Below, piece by piece: positions 44,926 to 56,390 of a DNA stretch of 64,000 nucleotides. The DNA is from Chara braunii (lineage: Eukaryota; Streptophyta; Charophyceae; Charales; Characeae). Where the stretch lies: positions 1,142,570 through 1,206,569 of the forward strand of contig BFEA01000345.1 in assembly GCA_003427395.1 (NCBI GenBank), given 5' to 3'. The notes below the pieces were generated by a model. It searched no databases and was not told the origin of the DNA. It worked only from the letters and a program-made list of their open reading frames with translations. Numbering within the stretch: the stretch's first letter is position 1; each line of letters begins with the position of its first letter. A program made the position numbers and the translations under genes.

Positions 44926-45423
44926 ATGAGTGGATCAGAGGGTGGTGAGGGTGTAGATGACGATAGGAGGTTAACAAGTCTATCATCCCTTAGAATCCCT
45001 AGAGTGTTTCAGACCCTACAACCGGGAGAAGAGAGAAGATTAAGGTCTGAAGCTAGGGCCCGTAATCTTGAGGCTGCAAGAAAAGCAGCAGCCGCTAGAG
45101 CGGTAGCAATGAGTAATGCTACTTCCGCAGCAACTGCTGCGAACTCAACTGGTCAAGGGCTAGGCATGCCGACCAGTTCACAAGCAATCTCCAGGACGTC
45201 AGGGGTTGGCACTACTCAGATGGCGGGCTCGCAGTTCAACTCGCCGCCTCCACGCACCCAGGAGCAGATGGAGCTCCAGCAAGTAGAGAGGATCCGCTTA
45301 AGGTTAGAGGAGGAACTTAGACAGGCTACTAAAAGGGAAAGAGGTCAAAGAAAGAAGTGTCAGATTAGAGCGCAGGGAGGCAGATTTGGCTGCGCTAGAG
45401 GGTTTAGAGGACATAACCCTTAA
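44926..45423 (+). pseudogene. Gag N-terminal part of element B
   Basis: Starts MSGSEGGEGVDDDRRLTSL, then an Ala/Arg-rich stretch and a Gln/Glu coiled coil (MELQQVERIRLRLEEELRQ). A frameshift at about 45340-45390 moves translation to the next frame. Element G has the related start MSDTGDTGEDDRR. Confidence 0.8.
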
Positions 45424-46237
45424 CTCTACAGGAAAGATCCTTAAGGCAAGTGTCCTGTCCATGCATGCGTACATAGATAGCAAGATGGACGCCATGCAGG
45501 ATACCCTAGACCAGATTCTGCAAGCGCTGCATAAGCCAGGGATCCGGCCAGCAGCTTTACCATCGCTGCCACTCTCAGCGATGACAGGTCTCTATGCTGC
45601 TCAGTCTACACCACCACCAAGTGAATCATCAACAGTACCTCTATCTCAGACTGTCGCTTCTTCATCTTCTGGTCCAGCGACTGCTGCTACACCACAGTTG
45701 CCACCTGTCTCACAACAGGGACAGCAATATCCTTGGTACTCTAAGACCCCACTGAACCCACCTGCAAGCTTCTCAGGAGACAAGAAGGATGAGGCACTCG
45801 ACACATGGTTGAGAACGGTTCCAATGTGGGTGAGGGCGAAAAGGACATTGGTAGAAGAGGAGGTGATTACTGCTGCATCCTACTTGGAGAGTTCAGCAGC
45901 CCGCTGGTTAAATGGATTGGTAGCTTCAAAGGGCTTCGGCAGGAACATGCATGATTGGGCGCAGACCCATACTCTTGAAAGCTTTATGGATTTAGTGGAG
46001 GCTCGTTGGCACAACCCTCAGCAGGCACAGATAGCCACTAATGGGCTCTTGAAACTTGATACTAGAAAGTACAAGTCAGTGCGGGAACTTACCACAGCCG
46101 TAGAGCGCCTGATCGTCGTCCCGGGAGTGGAATACAATCCACAGGTCTTGCTGACCATGTTCCTGAGATGTCTTCCCACATACATTAGGAACTTATTAGC
46201 CAGCGAGGCTCGACATAGAGTGGAAGAAGGAGGGTAG
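45386..46237 (+). pseudogene. Gag capsid part of element B
   Basis: 283 residues: helical start, Pro/Ser-rich linker, then the capsid-like domain NPPASFSGDKKDEALDTWLR, AASYLESSAARWLNGLV, DLVEARWHNPQQAQIATNGL and RKYKSVRELTTAVERLIVVP. It is the reference used to judge the broken element G gag. A frame change near 46200-46240 separates it from the knuckle. Confidence 0.88.
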
Positions 46238-46241
46238 TCGA

Positions 46242-46577
46242 TTGATGATAGTTGATTCCGATGGGAGTCAAACCGAGATCGATGATGTTTCTGATCTTGT
46301 GGAGGGTTCAGAGTTTGACGGCGAGGAGAGTGTTGAGGGTGGCAACCTCGTTGCCGTAGTTAAGACTAAGGCAGGTGGCCGCGGGAAGGGCGACCAGCAA
46401 AGGAGTCGGGGGCAGGCTGTCAACCGAAACAAAATTGTTGCTTGGGTTAGAGCGGGTCTGGATCAAGATGTGTGGCGGGACCTTTGGTCTCGTGGTGCTT
46501 GCATCAAATGCGGTGAGTACGGTCATACGCAGTTCAAGTGCAAGAACCCGAAGGTCTCGCAGAAAGATCCCTCCTAA
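46242..46577 (+). pseudogene. Gag nucleocapsid part of element B
   Basis: A Gly/Arg/Lys-rich run precedes CIKCGEYGHTQFKC, a standard C-x2-C-x4-H-x4-C zinc knuckle. Confidence 0.87.
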
Positions 46578-46706
46578 GGGTGGGTTTCCTCCTTCTCAGT
46601 CTGGGGCCTCTACGAGCTCCAGCTCGGGAAACACTTAGGGCCAGTAGAAGTTATAGCTGCTTCTACACTCGTTGAAGCGGGTGAAGTACCCTCCCCGTTT
46701 CAAGAG

Positions 46707-47351
46707 ATGGCCAAAGTTATTGACTCCTTAGTCACCCCGCAGACGCATCCAGACCCAACTATACTCTGTACGTTGGATGTGTCTGAGGCCTTAGAGGACC
46801 TTCAAGGTGAGTGGTCGGCAAGGGACCCTTGTGAGACCTGGGTGGCACTGAGTAGAGGTCCTAGAGGGGAGCACTTCGTTGTGGAAGTTGATGTGGGTGG
46901 TCGCAAGTGCGGCGCCTTCGTAGACATTGGCTCCACACGAAACTTCATAAGCCGCGACTGCGTTGATAGATTGTGCCTAAAGGACCGGGTGCAGCGCCTT
47001 AGTAGACCGGTAGCATCTACTTTGGCCAACAAAGAGCGCGTGATGGTGGAGGACTACGTTAAAGATGTAGTCTGCACCTTCTCCTACCCAAGAGGAGAGA
47101 TAAACCATAAGATATCATTCCTGGTGAGCAACTAGTTGCCCTTTGACATGTTATTGGGCATGTACTACCTCGAGGTTGCCAAGCCCCAGTTTGACTGGGA
47201 CAAGAAGGTGTTGACGCATGAGTTGCCTAGTGGGAGAACCGTGAGACTGGGCAAGTACAAAGCCAGTAGGTTAGTAGACTCCTATGGGTGCTTATGCGCA
47301 TCTGCCTTTTATATTATTATAAACAGAACCAAGAGGAAGGAATATACTTAG
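46707..47351 (+). pseudogene. Aspartic protease of element B
   Basis: The active site reads AFVDIGSTRNFIS, with Ile where the usual Ser/Thr/Cys precedes Gly. A TAG at 47133-47135 falls in VSN-LPFDMLLGMYYLE, where Gln would fit. The same frame continues to 47351 as the protease C-terminus. Confidence 0.83.
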
Positions 47352-48169
47352 TCTATGTCTCTGCAAAAGGGGAGGCCATTAAAACACCCCCAGAGATAGA
47401 GACCATCGTCGCTAAGTATCCAGATCTGTTCGAGGAGCCTACAGGAGTCGTAGACAGGGAGATTGTCCATGCCATAGAGATTATCCCAGGAAGTAAAACA
47501 CCTAAGGGTAGAATCTATAGGATGGCTCCAAACGAGTTGGACGAACTTCGGCGGCAACTGAAAGAGCTCACAGAGAAGGGTTGGATCCGGCCTAACGCGT
47601 CCCCCTTTGGCTCACCAGTATTGTTTGTTCCAAAAAAAGGGGGAACACTAAGGATGTGCATTGATTATAGAGGCCTCAATGCCATCATCGTTAAGAACGC
47701 AAAGCCTCTACCACGCATCGACGACCTATTGGATAGGGTGCAGGGATGTAAGTACTACACAAAGATAAACTTAAAATCCGGCAACCATCAGATTGTCATT
47801 AGACCAGAGGACCAGCACAAAACCGCATTTCAGACCAGGTACGGTCAGTACGAGTTTGTGGTGATGCCTTTTGGCCTTTGCAATGCGCCGGGTACATTCC
47901 AGCACGCCATGAATAGGATCTTCCATGACTACTTAGATAAGTTTGTTGTCGTGTACCTCGATGACATACTTATCTTTAGTAGATCTGTCGATGAGCATGC
48001 TCAACATGTAGACAAGGTACTTTCACTCCTTCGGCAACACAAGTATAAGATAAACTCTGAGAAATGCGAGTTTGGTCGCACTCGAATCTTGTACTTGGGT
48101 CATGAGGTATCCGCGGATGGGATTAGGCCCGAAGATGCGAAGGTGGCTAGCATTCGTGACTGGCCATGA
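47288..48169 (+). pseudogene. Reverse transcriptase of element B, first catalytic Asp changed to Asn
   Basis: RIYRMAPNELDELRRQLKEL, LRMCIDYRGLNAIIVKNAK and the box VVVYLDDILIFS are intact, but the first catalytic motif reads YTKINLKSGNHQ where Asp is expected. A G-to-A change (GAC to AAC) explains it. The frame ends at a TGA (48167-48169) in RDWP-PQS, where Arg would fit. Confidence 0.92.
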
Positions 48170-48178
48170 CCCCAGTCT

Positions 48179-49021
48179 GTGATTGAGGTCAGATCATTCT
48201 TGGGAATGTGTGGTTATTACCACAATTTCGTAAAGAATTATAGCACGATCACATCTGCCTTGACTGATCTAACTCGACTTCACACACCATGGGACTGGAC
48301 CGACGAGTGTGAGGCAGCATTCAAACGTTTGAAGTATGCTCTCACACACCATGAGGTTCTCATGTTACCCGACCCGCAATGGCCATTCGTTGTGACCACT
48401 GACGCAAGCCAATATGGGATTGGCGCAGTGCTGGCTCAACAGGAAGGGAAGAAGTTGAGACCGATCGAGTACATGATCAAAAAGATCCCTTCAAATAGTT
48501 GGCAAAGTCCACCTACGAGAGGGAACTCTACGCTCTTTACAAGGCACTTGTCCACTGGAGGCACTACCTGTTAGGAAAGTTCTTCTACTTGAGAACTGAC
48601 CATCAGACGCTCAAGTGGATCAAGACTGAACCAGTTCTCTCCGATGCACTCAAACGCTGGATTGAAGTCATAAATCAATATGATTTCAAACTAAGACTAT
48701 TTGAAGGGAGAGTACAACAAGGTTGCAGATGCATTGTCTAGGAGGGCAGACTACCTAGGTGCGCTGATTTATGAGTTTGGTTTGTCCAAGGACGTGACTC
48801 GATCATTGGATGAAGCCTACAAGGAAGATCCCATCACGATGGACATCATCAACAAACTACAGGCTAAAGACAAGGCCACCACTGGTGAGTTTGTGATGGT
48901 GGATGGGTTGCTCTTTCTTGAGAATGCAGGTTTCAAGAGGCTAGTTGTTCCATCTAGAGAGATTGTGCGTAGTTTATTTTTAGGTGACTGCCACGACGCA
49001 ATGGGACATTTCGACTATTAG
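48179..49021 (+). pseudogene. Connection, RNase H and zinc finger of element B
   Basis: VRSFLGMCGYYHNFVKNYS begins the connection. RNase H residues are in FVVTTDASQYGIGAVLAQQ, STYERELYALYKAL, LRTDHQTLKW and YNKVADALSRR, spread over three frames (frameshifts near 48500 and 48700). GDCHDAMGHFDY is the zinc-finger His pair; a TAG (49019-49021) follows. Confidence 0.87.
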
Positions 49022-50280
49022 AAGACTAGTGCTAATTTAGTACAGCGATTCTGGTGGCCCAACATGCTTGACGATGTGAAGAAGTACGTGGAGACCTGTT
49101 AGGTCTGTCAGCGCGACAAGCCGCGGACTCGAGCTCGGCTTGGGTTACTCAAGCCTTTACCCATTCCTGCTGGCCCAGGGCAGAGTATCTCCATGGATTT
49201 CATGGATATCTTGTGACCAGCAAGAATGGCAAGAGGCACATCTTCGTCATAGTGGATAGGTTCACTAAGTACGCTAGACTAATCGCCATGCTAGAGACTG
49301 CCAGGACTGAGCACGTCATGAAGTTGTTCATGGACAACTGGGTGCGTGATTTTGGATTGCCTAAGACTGTCGTTAGTGATAGAGATGTCCGTTTCACTAG
49401 TGAGTTGTGGAAACAGACCGCTGAACAGATGGGCAGCCAGCTTCAGATGACTTCTGGGAATCATCCCGAAGCAAATGGGCAGGCTGAACAGATGAGCCGA
49501 GTGGTGCAGCATCTGCTGAGGCATTACATCAAGCCCAACCAAGATGACTGGGATGAGAAGTTGCCTCTCATCGCCAGTCTGTACAACAATGTTGTACACA
49601 GCACCATTGGTGTCAGTCCTAATCAGCTACATCTCGGATGGAAGCCTAGATCCGCTCTAGATTTCCTCCTGCCTGAAAACCGAACTGCTGCAACTCCTGG
49701 AACCATTGAATTTGGTGTCCTGTATGAGAAACTGTTGCAGCAGATTGTCGAGCATATTAAGAAATCTCGAGAGGCTATGATTGCTTATGAGAACAAGCGT
49801 CGTCGACAGTCTACATTTCAGGTAGGGAAACGCGTCTGGGTCAAGGCTAGTGAACTGGGACAGGAGTTCGGCATCTCTAGGAAACTAATGCCTCAGTATT
49901 TCGGTCCCTGGGAAGTCCTGGATATCGTGGGAAATGATTTGGATGGTCCCTCGTACGTTATTTGTATCGCTGGTCACTTACGCACTTACCCTGTTTTCCA
50001 CGCTTCCAAACTTGCACCTTTCGCTGAGACAGCACAGTTCCCATCACGGAGATCTACGCTGCCCCCAACCATGGATGGCCACGTGGACGTCGACGATATC
50101 CTGGATCACAGAGATACGCTTGTTCCTAAGCCACCTGGCAGGGTAAGACCTCCCAAACCTGCAAGGGAATATAGAGTACATTTAAGGCTTCAACAGATCC
50201 GAAGGAAGATCGATGGATTTCAAGGGAGGAACTTGTCAAGACAGCTCCTCAGATCGTGGCCGATTATGAGAAAAGACTGA
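49022..50280 (+). pseudogene. Integrase of element B with chromodomain-like tail
   Basis: The zinc finger Cys pair (CxVCQRDKPR) is interrupted by a TAG at 49100-49102. The main frame (49213-50280) has Asp in VVSDRDVRF and Glu in ANGQAEQMSR; the first Asp is in SISMDFMDIL just upstream, in another frame. GPY/F reads SRKLMPQYFGPWEVLDIVG. The tail (HVDVDDILDHR, then EYRVHLRLQQIRR) is chromodomain-like. Confidence 0.9.
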
Positions 50281-50321
50281 AGGGGAAAGCACCAGCATGA
50301 AGCATCTCAGCGGACTTTCGA

Positions 50322-50338
50322 AGCTAAGGGGGATGGAA
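50322..50338 (+). promoter_or_regulatory. Element B polypurine tract
   Basis: GCTAAGGGGGATGGAA just before the 3' LTR. Confidence 0.88.
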
Positions 50339-51417
50339 TGTGAGGAACAAGCCCTCAAGTGGCCCTTTCAGACATCACATTGTTCTGGGCCAAGGCCCCA
50401 GCAAGCCAAGTGCCCGCCCTAAGTGAAGGCGGGCCTGAATATTCGTCACAGGCCAAATTCGACATTTCCATATGTGGGTATTCAGCCTCTTGCAGCGCGT
50501 CAGTTGGTTGAGTGAACGCGCGAGCCTCACTAAGCTGCGCCGTAGAGTTGGCCCAGGCCACGAAAGTTGTGCCTGGGCACCTACACACAAAGCAGGGCCG
50601 ATACATTGAGAAGCAGGTCGTCGGCCTTTGGAAAAGCAGTACAGCCGACGCACCTACCTGGGGGCCCTGCGCAGATGCAGCTAACAACCTAAGTCCGGAG
50701 ACTCAGGGCGCGCCCAACTGTAAAGGGGCCCAGGCCCTCAACTGTAAGTCTCGGCCTGGGCACAGGGTTTGAGGCCCAACCGGAAGCTATTGGAAGCTTC
50801 CAGCCAGGCCACACGCAGTATGCAGCAAGCTGCCACTTCCATAAAGGAAGTGAGGCAGCCGAGGCCAGGTATTTTGGCCAGCATTAGCTATGCGGAAGTG
50901 CTGCTGCGCTCTCGCTTGATGCTGCGCTGCTGTCAAGGGCGCTGACGGAGCGCAAGAGGTGAGGTGGGGCGTTGCAGAGCAGCGGGGCGCAGGCAGCCAT
51001 AGCCGGGCTGTTGGGCGCCAGGGGGTACAGCGGATGATCGGGTGGTCTTCAGGGAGTGAGGCGCTGTGTGAGGTAATTAAGGTCTGATTGAGGGTGACGA
51101 GATACGTACCTGGTACATGAAGAGAGGTCGCCGATGGTGTGGACAGTCATGCACATTGGTCTTCTTGAGCCGAAGTGATCCTGTTGCGTGATCCAGCTGT
51201 AGAGTAGGATAGTATGGTAGAGTAGGCTGGATGTTGTGCGCCAGACAGAGAGAGCGACTCTGGATACTGTGTTGGTGTGGCCTACGGGCTTGGACATTGG
51301 CTCAATACTCCATTGTATTGCGCTTTATGGACTCTCTGCTTGGGATACTCCTACTTGCTCAATTGTGTGATTTTGCAACTTGGTTTTATGTATATCGCTC
51401 ACACTCATATTCCTTGC
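50339..51417 (+). repeat. Element B 3' LTR
   Basis: 1079 bp, matches the 5' LTR with scattered substitutions and short indels; a ~20-bp stretch present in the 5' LTR near 43442-43470 is missing. Confidence 0.93.
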
Positions 51418-51422
51418 AATCT
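51418..51422. repeat. Target-site duplication of element B, right copy
   Basis: AATCT, identical to 42400-42404. Confidence 0.85.
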
Positions 51423-53842
51423 TAACAAAACAATAAAAATCACCAGGGCTGAAGCCTTTTTAGTTGGAATTGAGTCGCAAACCGACGAATCGGCAACCGA
51501 CCTGTTATCAGTGATAACATAAGGTGATCCTTGTAGGATCAAGTTGAGTCTAGCCCAAATCCTGAATCGACTCGTTCAAGAAGACCTGTAACTCAAGACA
51601 AGCCAATCCCCACGCTAAGTCTACAAGTTCATGGAGAATAATCTCCATATCACGATCTCACTCAAATCACCCTATTCAACTAAGCTCGGATCTACCGCTA
51701 AGCAGTGTCCAAAGCAAGGGTAGACCCTGGCATAACCTCCCCTACACAGAGTGGATCTCCAGAAATCGTCGCCTGTCGAAATATAATCTAACTCCTCTAA
51801 GTTAGGAAAACTTTCGGCAGCGCTTCCCGTAGGAAAAGTGTCATTGCAGAATTTGTACTAGCCCAAAAATCAGACTTTTGGATTCTAGAAAGTCAAAATT
51901 TGTCTAACTCCCTGACTCTGCAAAACTTTGGGCAGCACTTTCTTTAGAAAGGAAGACTTTCCAGATTTATACAAAGTCAGATATGAACTCAAACATAAAG
52001 TCTGAGTTTTGTTAAGCCATAATTTTAACCAACCCCGTAGATTTGTAGAAATTCCGGCAGGGCTTCCCGTAGAGAGAGTGCTATTCCAAGAGTTATACAA
52101 AGCTAAGTTTAGAATCTAAAATGAATTTGACTCTTCAAGGCCCAATTTTGTCTAACTCCCGGAATTAGTAAGAAGTTGGGCAGCACTTCCTTTAGAAAAG
52201 GAGGTTTCCCAGATTCTTACTAAGTCAAAAAGCCAACAAGACTGAATCCTGAAGAAAAAAGTTTTGACTAACTCCTTGGTTTTGTAGAAATTTCGGCAGC
52301 GCTTCCCGTAGAGAAAGTGGCTTACCAAGATTTATACAAGACAAAGTATAAATAAAAGATCCCAGAAAATGCAGAAATTGATCTAAGTAAAAAAAATCTC
52401 AGCTCAGAAAATGCAGAAATTGAAACTAACTCCTCTGGCTCTAGCACGTGGCGAGCAACTAAAGCAACTACGTATCAACTGAAACTCAGACTAAGTAGTG
52501 GCATCACTCAGTCACATGCAGGCCAAACCACAAAGGTAAGTGATCTCACCATCCCCAAGTCAATTTAGCAAACAATAGTTCATAGTCTCTCAGTGATTTA
52601 TCCCCTTATACCCAGCTTACATAGGGCATAAGGCTAGACCACCCAAACTTATGGAACATGTCTAGCCCAACCATGAAGTATACACAAACATAGGGCACAA
52701 CAACTTTTCTCTTCTTTGGGCACATGACTAGGCCACCCTAGTCGCCCTGAACTGTTTGAGTATCCATAATCTATATAATTGTCTGCACTTAGTCTTTTGA
52801 GGTAGCATATAACTGAGCCGATCATCTTCAGCTCAAGACTCGGCTTGCCCCTTCGTACCACAAGTTTTATTCTTAATTAGTACTTTCTGCAGTTGGTGAA
52901 AAGCTATAGTCAGACCACCCAAACTTATGGAACCCTGTCTGACTAGCCTGTTCATATATAATATAATAATGGAGTATAACCAAGTTATAACCTCTTGGTT
53001 CCAGCATGTGCAAGGCGTTGGACCAATACACCCAAACTTATGGAACATGTCTTGGTCCTCAGCCTGGTTCAATTCTCCCCAAAAGCCAAAGCAGGAAGAG
53101 GCTGAGCCACCCAAACTTATGGAACATGCTCAGACCTCCTCGTTCAGGAACTAAGGAAACTGACAAAAACCCAAAGTAAACAAGGCGACCAAGCCACCCA
53201 AACTTATGGAACATGCTTGGTCCCTGAAAAAGCAATCACATTCAGCCCTCACCAGTCAGAGCAACCAGACCACCCAAACTTATGGAACATGTCTGGTCCC
53301 CCAGGTGCAACCCCACAATCTGCTTTCAGTCAAACAAATAAAAGTGAAACTGACATTGTACATACATTCCTTTACTTTGTCTGGTTATGTCCTGAAGAGA
53401 AAGCAAAAATCATAGGGACAGGCATGCATACACCAATCAAACTCCAGGGGGATATGCAAACATGGGTGTAGTGGGTTATACAGATAGAGATGGATTACCT
53501 GATGGTTCCCTGCCTCCAGAACCTCGCCTAGGTTCCGGTAGGGCTCCCGCAATCGGTGGGCTGACTCCCCACAGAGTCTTGGTGTGGACCTACGGGTTGC
53601 AATCCCGCTTGCCGCCTTCCTCTCGTAACCAACAGACTAGACTTAGAGTGAGAAGAGCAGATAGAGAAAGGTTTTGAGACTCTCAGATCCAAGGAGGGTG
53701 CGCTCAGACTCGCGAGAGAGGGCCTTGTTGTCTTCAATTGCCTGAGGGCCCCGCAATTGCAGCCAATGTAACAGCTTCTTCAACTTCTGAAGTAGAACTG
53801 CCGAAATCAACCCCCTGGCGACCTCCCAAATCGCCGCATTAA
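51423..53842 (+). repeat. Repeat X, copy 2, second part
   Basis: Matches 8387-11025 of copy 1, including the hairpin cluster (about 51443-51541), the ~120-bp array (about 51785-52350), the hairpin array and the C-rich tail around 53510-53842. Confidence 0.9.
52632..53297 (+). repeat. Hairpin array with invariant loop, repeat X copy 2
   Basis: Six hairpins around CACCCAAACTTATGGAACAT-type loops: GGCTAGAC/GTCTAGCC (52632-52667), AGTCAGAC/GTCTGACT (52908-52944), GGACCAA/TTGGTCC with an inner mismatch (53020-53058), CTGAGC/GCTCAG (53102-53133), GACCAAGC/GCTTGGTC (53187-53222) and ACCAGAC/GTCTGGT (53264-53297). Another hairpin, GACTAGG/CCTAGTC with a 4-base loop, lies near 52728-52745. Confidence 0.9.
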
Positions 53843-54164
53843 CCCCCTACTCGTCCAGCCTGACCACCTCCCCAAGCCTCAGCACCTCTCCTCAGCCCAA
53901 CCACAGCCGCCCAACAGCCTGTAACAATTCTTAGATGCAGCAGCAATACTTAGTGGCGGTCAGCAGCAACAACAGTAGTCACCAGCAGCAGCAGTACACA
54001 ACAGCGGCCGCAGCAACAGCAGTGGTGGCCAGCAGCCGCAGTCCGCACATAGTACGCAGTTGTAGTCTGTGCATCTGCCGTGCTACTACCAATGATGCAT
54101 GACACTAGCCACAGTCAGACGCAGCGGTGTATCAACAACAACATGCAACGGTGATACGCTAAGG
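53843..54164. other. C-rich and CAG-rich non-coding stretch
   Basis: A CCACCTCCCCAAGCC block (53840-53935), repeated after the adapter at 58040-58130, then imperfect CAG/CAA triplet runs. No gene was seen. Confidence 0.5.
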
Positions 54165-54925
54165 TCCACAACGAAACATTACTGTCATTCGCAGCAGCAA
54201 GGTACAGCAACCGCTGTACTCACACACGCAGTGGTGCTCCACGTCATTTCAACCAGCGTACTGCAGAAGGGGCAGTAGCACGGCTCAGTAGTGGTACGAA
54301 CCGTAACTCGAAGTATGCAGGCCACAACTCGTGAGCACAGTCTGAAACTAACTTGTACAGCATGTGACCATCACGTGCAGTTACTGCAGATGGTCCTCTA
54401 AGTGGGGAAACACCGACTTCCTCATCCCATAGTCCGGACGCATCGTCTGTCCGCCTAGTGATCTGTAGCGAACCCAACCCGACAATGTTCGCACTTGGCA
54501 CACGAGAGTAATTAGATCCTTGATAGTGGGGCAGACGATCAGAATCGCGATGTCCTTTACGCTCAAAGAATATGTTGGTATATCGGCAGCCGTATGCAAC
54601 GACCATACTCTGTGGCCCTCAGCGAACCACAACTGTCATTCGCAGAGCAACGAGGTGCAGCAGTCACAGCATGCAAACAGACAGTAGTACTCCGTGCTGC
54701 TCAACAAGCATTTCGTCGAAAAAGCAGCAACACAGCCCAGCAACGGTATGGATCGTAACTCGAAGCGCACTGGCCATGACTTCGTCACCACCGCCTGAAA
54801 CCTCAACCGATGCGACTCGTAGCCACTACTTGCAGTTACTGTGGTCAGCACTGCGCACGAGGAAGCCCCTCCTTCCTCATCTCACCGCCTGGATCCGCCG
54901 TCTGTCTGCCTAGTGATCTGTAGCA
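54165..54925. repeat. Diverged direct repeat, two units
   Basis: Units at about 54165-54475 and 54618-54925 share ordered landmarks: ACTGTCATTCGCAG, CGTAACTCGAAG, TGCAGTTACTG, CTTCCTCATC and GCCTAGTGATCTGTAGC. No common open frame. Confidence 0.65.
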
Positions 54926-56345
54926 AGCAACATCCGCTTACCCCCTATCGCTCATTGTCATCAGGTGAGTATCCTCCCATCACCAGTTCTCCCCTTCGTG
55001 GGCTTCCTCCAACCTACAACCAGATGCATCTCCCGGGATGGGCGATATGCTGGCCCGGATGTGAGGTCCCGAACTTCGCAACTAGACCCGTCCTACCCCC
55101 ATCGTAAGGCTGAGCGAAAATCGAATGCATCCTTTGTAGAAAAGCGGCCGGATACATAGTGTTGTCGACATTCCTTCTTCCGCACACAGCCCCTGCGACT
55201 CGTCGCTACTAACCGGCTGCCCCAATCCCGGTTCCACCTCCTCCAACGCGGTCACCTTGCCCCACCTCCTTAGTATGGAGCCTCCCCTCACTTAGATCGC
55301 CCGAGAAGCGGCCGAAACTCATTTACTTCGTCCTTCCTCCTCCATAGCTAGGCGCACTCTCGTATCCAACTGTGACTATGGCCAAGCCCGAGTCAGCCCC
55401 ATCGGAGTCCTATCCTAGGGAACGAAGTCCATGACAACCATGCGCGTCGACGGTTTCAAGCAGCAGGTGAGCTCCAAGACCCCAGGCTAGCCACGCTACT
55501 GCTATCGGTAGCTGAGCAAAATCGAATGCATCTTCTGCTAAAACCCGACCCGATGCATGGTCTTTTTGTTGGCGCCTCTCCCTATCCACGTGGTTCAACA
55601 CCTCCGCGCAGGCCCCCTCCTTTGTACCTCCTTCACTCTTTTACTCGGAGACTGCGCCCGGCCGCCCGACGACTCTTCCCCAGCCTGTTTTAGTAGGCGA
55701 AATCGAACGAATCTATTACTAATATACGGGCAGGTTCTCTCCGTGCCTTCTGTCTTCCCGTAATCACTGCGCAGGCCCTTTCGCCCGCCGCAGCGATTCT
55801 ACTAACTCATTCCCGAAACCAATCCCACCGTTGCGCTCTCCTTGGCCGAAAGCCCCGGTGCCGTACTCCTAGCTCGATTCCATCCCTGAATGAGCAGGCC
55901 GCGCTGCTTCCTTCCGACCATGCTCTCTCCCCCTCTGCACCATCGCCGTTCTCGCTCGCCCATTTATTGACGTCAGCGGCATCCCGATTAGCGCATCCCC
56001 ACACAGCGCCCAATCCCACCGCCTTCGATGACCAACGAGTAGCAACAACTGTGCCTCCCGCGCCCTCCCTGTTTTATGCGTGTCCGCCCTGCGCAGGAGT
56101 CGTACGACCCTTTGCTGTACCATTCTAATTTCTAACAGATGTCCCGAAGGACTCAGGCCAGGGCAATGCCCCGCGGTACTGCCAAGCCCAGGCGGCTCCT
56201 ATGCCGACCTATTTGGTGACAACCCGCGGCCTGTGCCCCAACTGCCGCAGGGGTACGCCCCCCCGCGCCTGTGCCCCTTTCATGGACCCTCGGCTCGTGT
56301 TCTGAGCCGGTACCGGCCCAAACAGAGAGAAAGAGAACAATAAAA

Positions 56346-56346
<1 letters not shown>
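54926..56346. other. Unassigned low-coding stretch
   Basis: The phrase AAATCGAATGCATC recurs near 55118 and 55523, with a weaker third copy near 55697, suggesting a ~400-bp diverged tandem repeat. No recognised protein or RNA gene. Confidence 0.45.

Positions 56347-56347
<1 letters not shown>

Positions 56348-56388
<41 letters not shown>
56348..56388. repeat. Poly(A) tract, about 41 bases
   Basis: Uninterrupted A run on the plus strand, immediately before repeat Y copy 2. Its length in the assembly may be inexact. Confidence 0.9.

Positions 56389-56390
<2 letters not shown>

Larger units (their letters stand above)
42405..51417 (+). mobile_element. Ty3/gypsy retrotransposon, element B, both LTRs present
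   Basis: 9.0 kb with LTRs at 42405-43555 and 50339-51417, primer site, long leader, gag with zinc knuckle, protease, RT, RNase H, integrase with a chromodomain-like tail and a purine tract. It lies in repeat X with 5-bp duplications AATCT. Coding is broken by stops and frameshifts in gag, protease, RNase H and the integrase zinc finger. It is a close relative of element G. Confidence 0.95.

Noticed and set aside
15804-49102. TAG/TAA codons at conserved Gln positions as a hint of UAR-to-Gln recoding, as in some ulvophyte algae
   Set aside because: TGA stops at Arg positions occur at a similar density, and frameshifts break the same genes. Decay by C-to-T change explains all of them.
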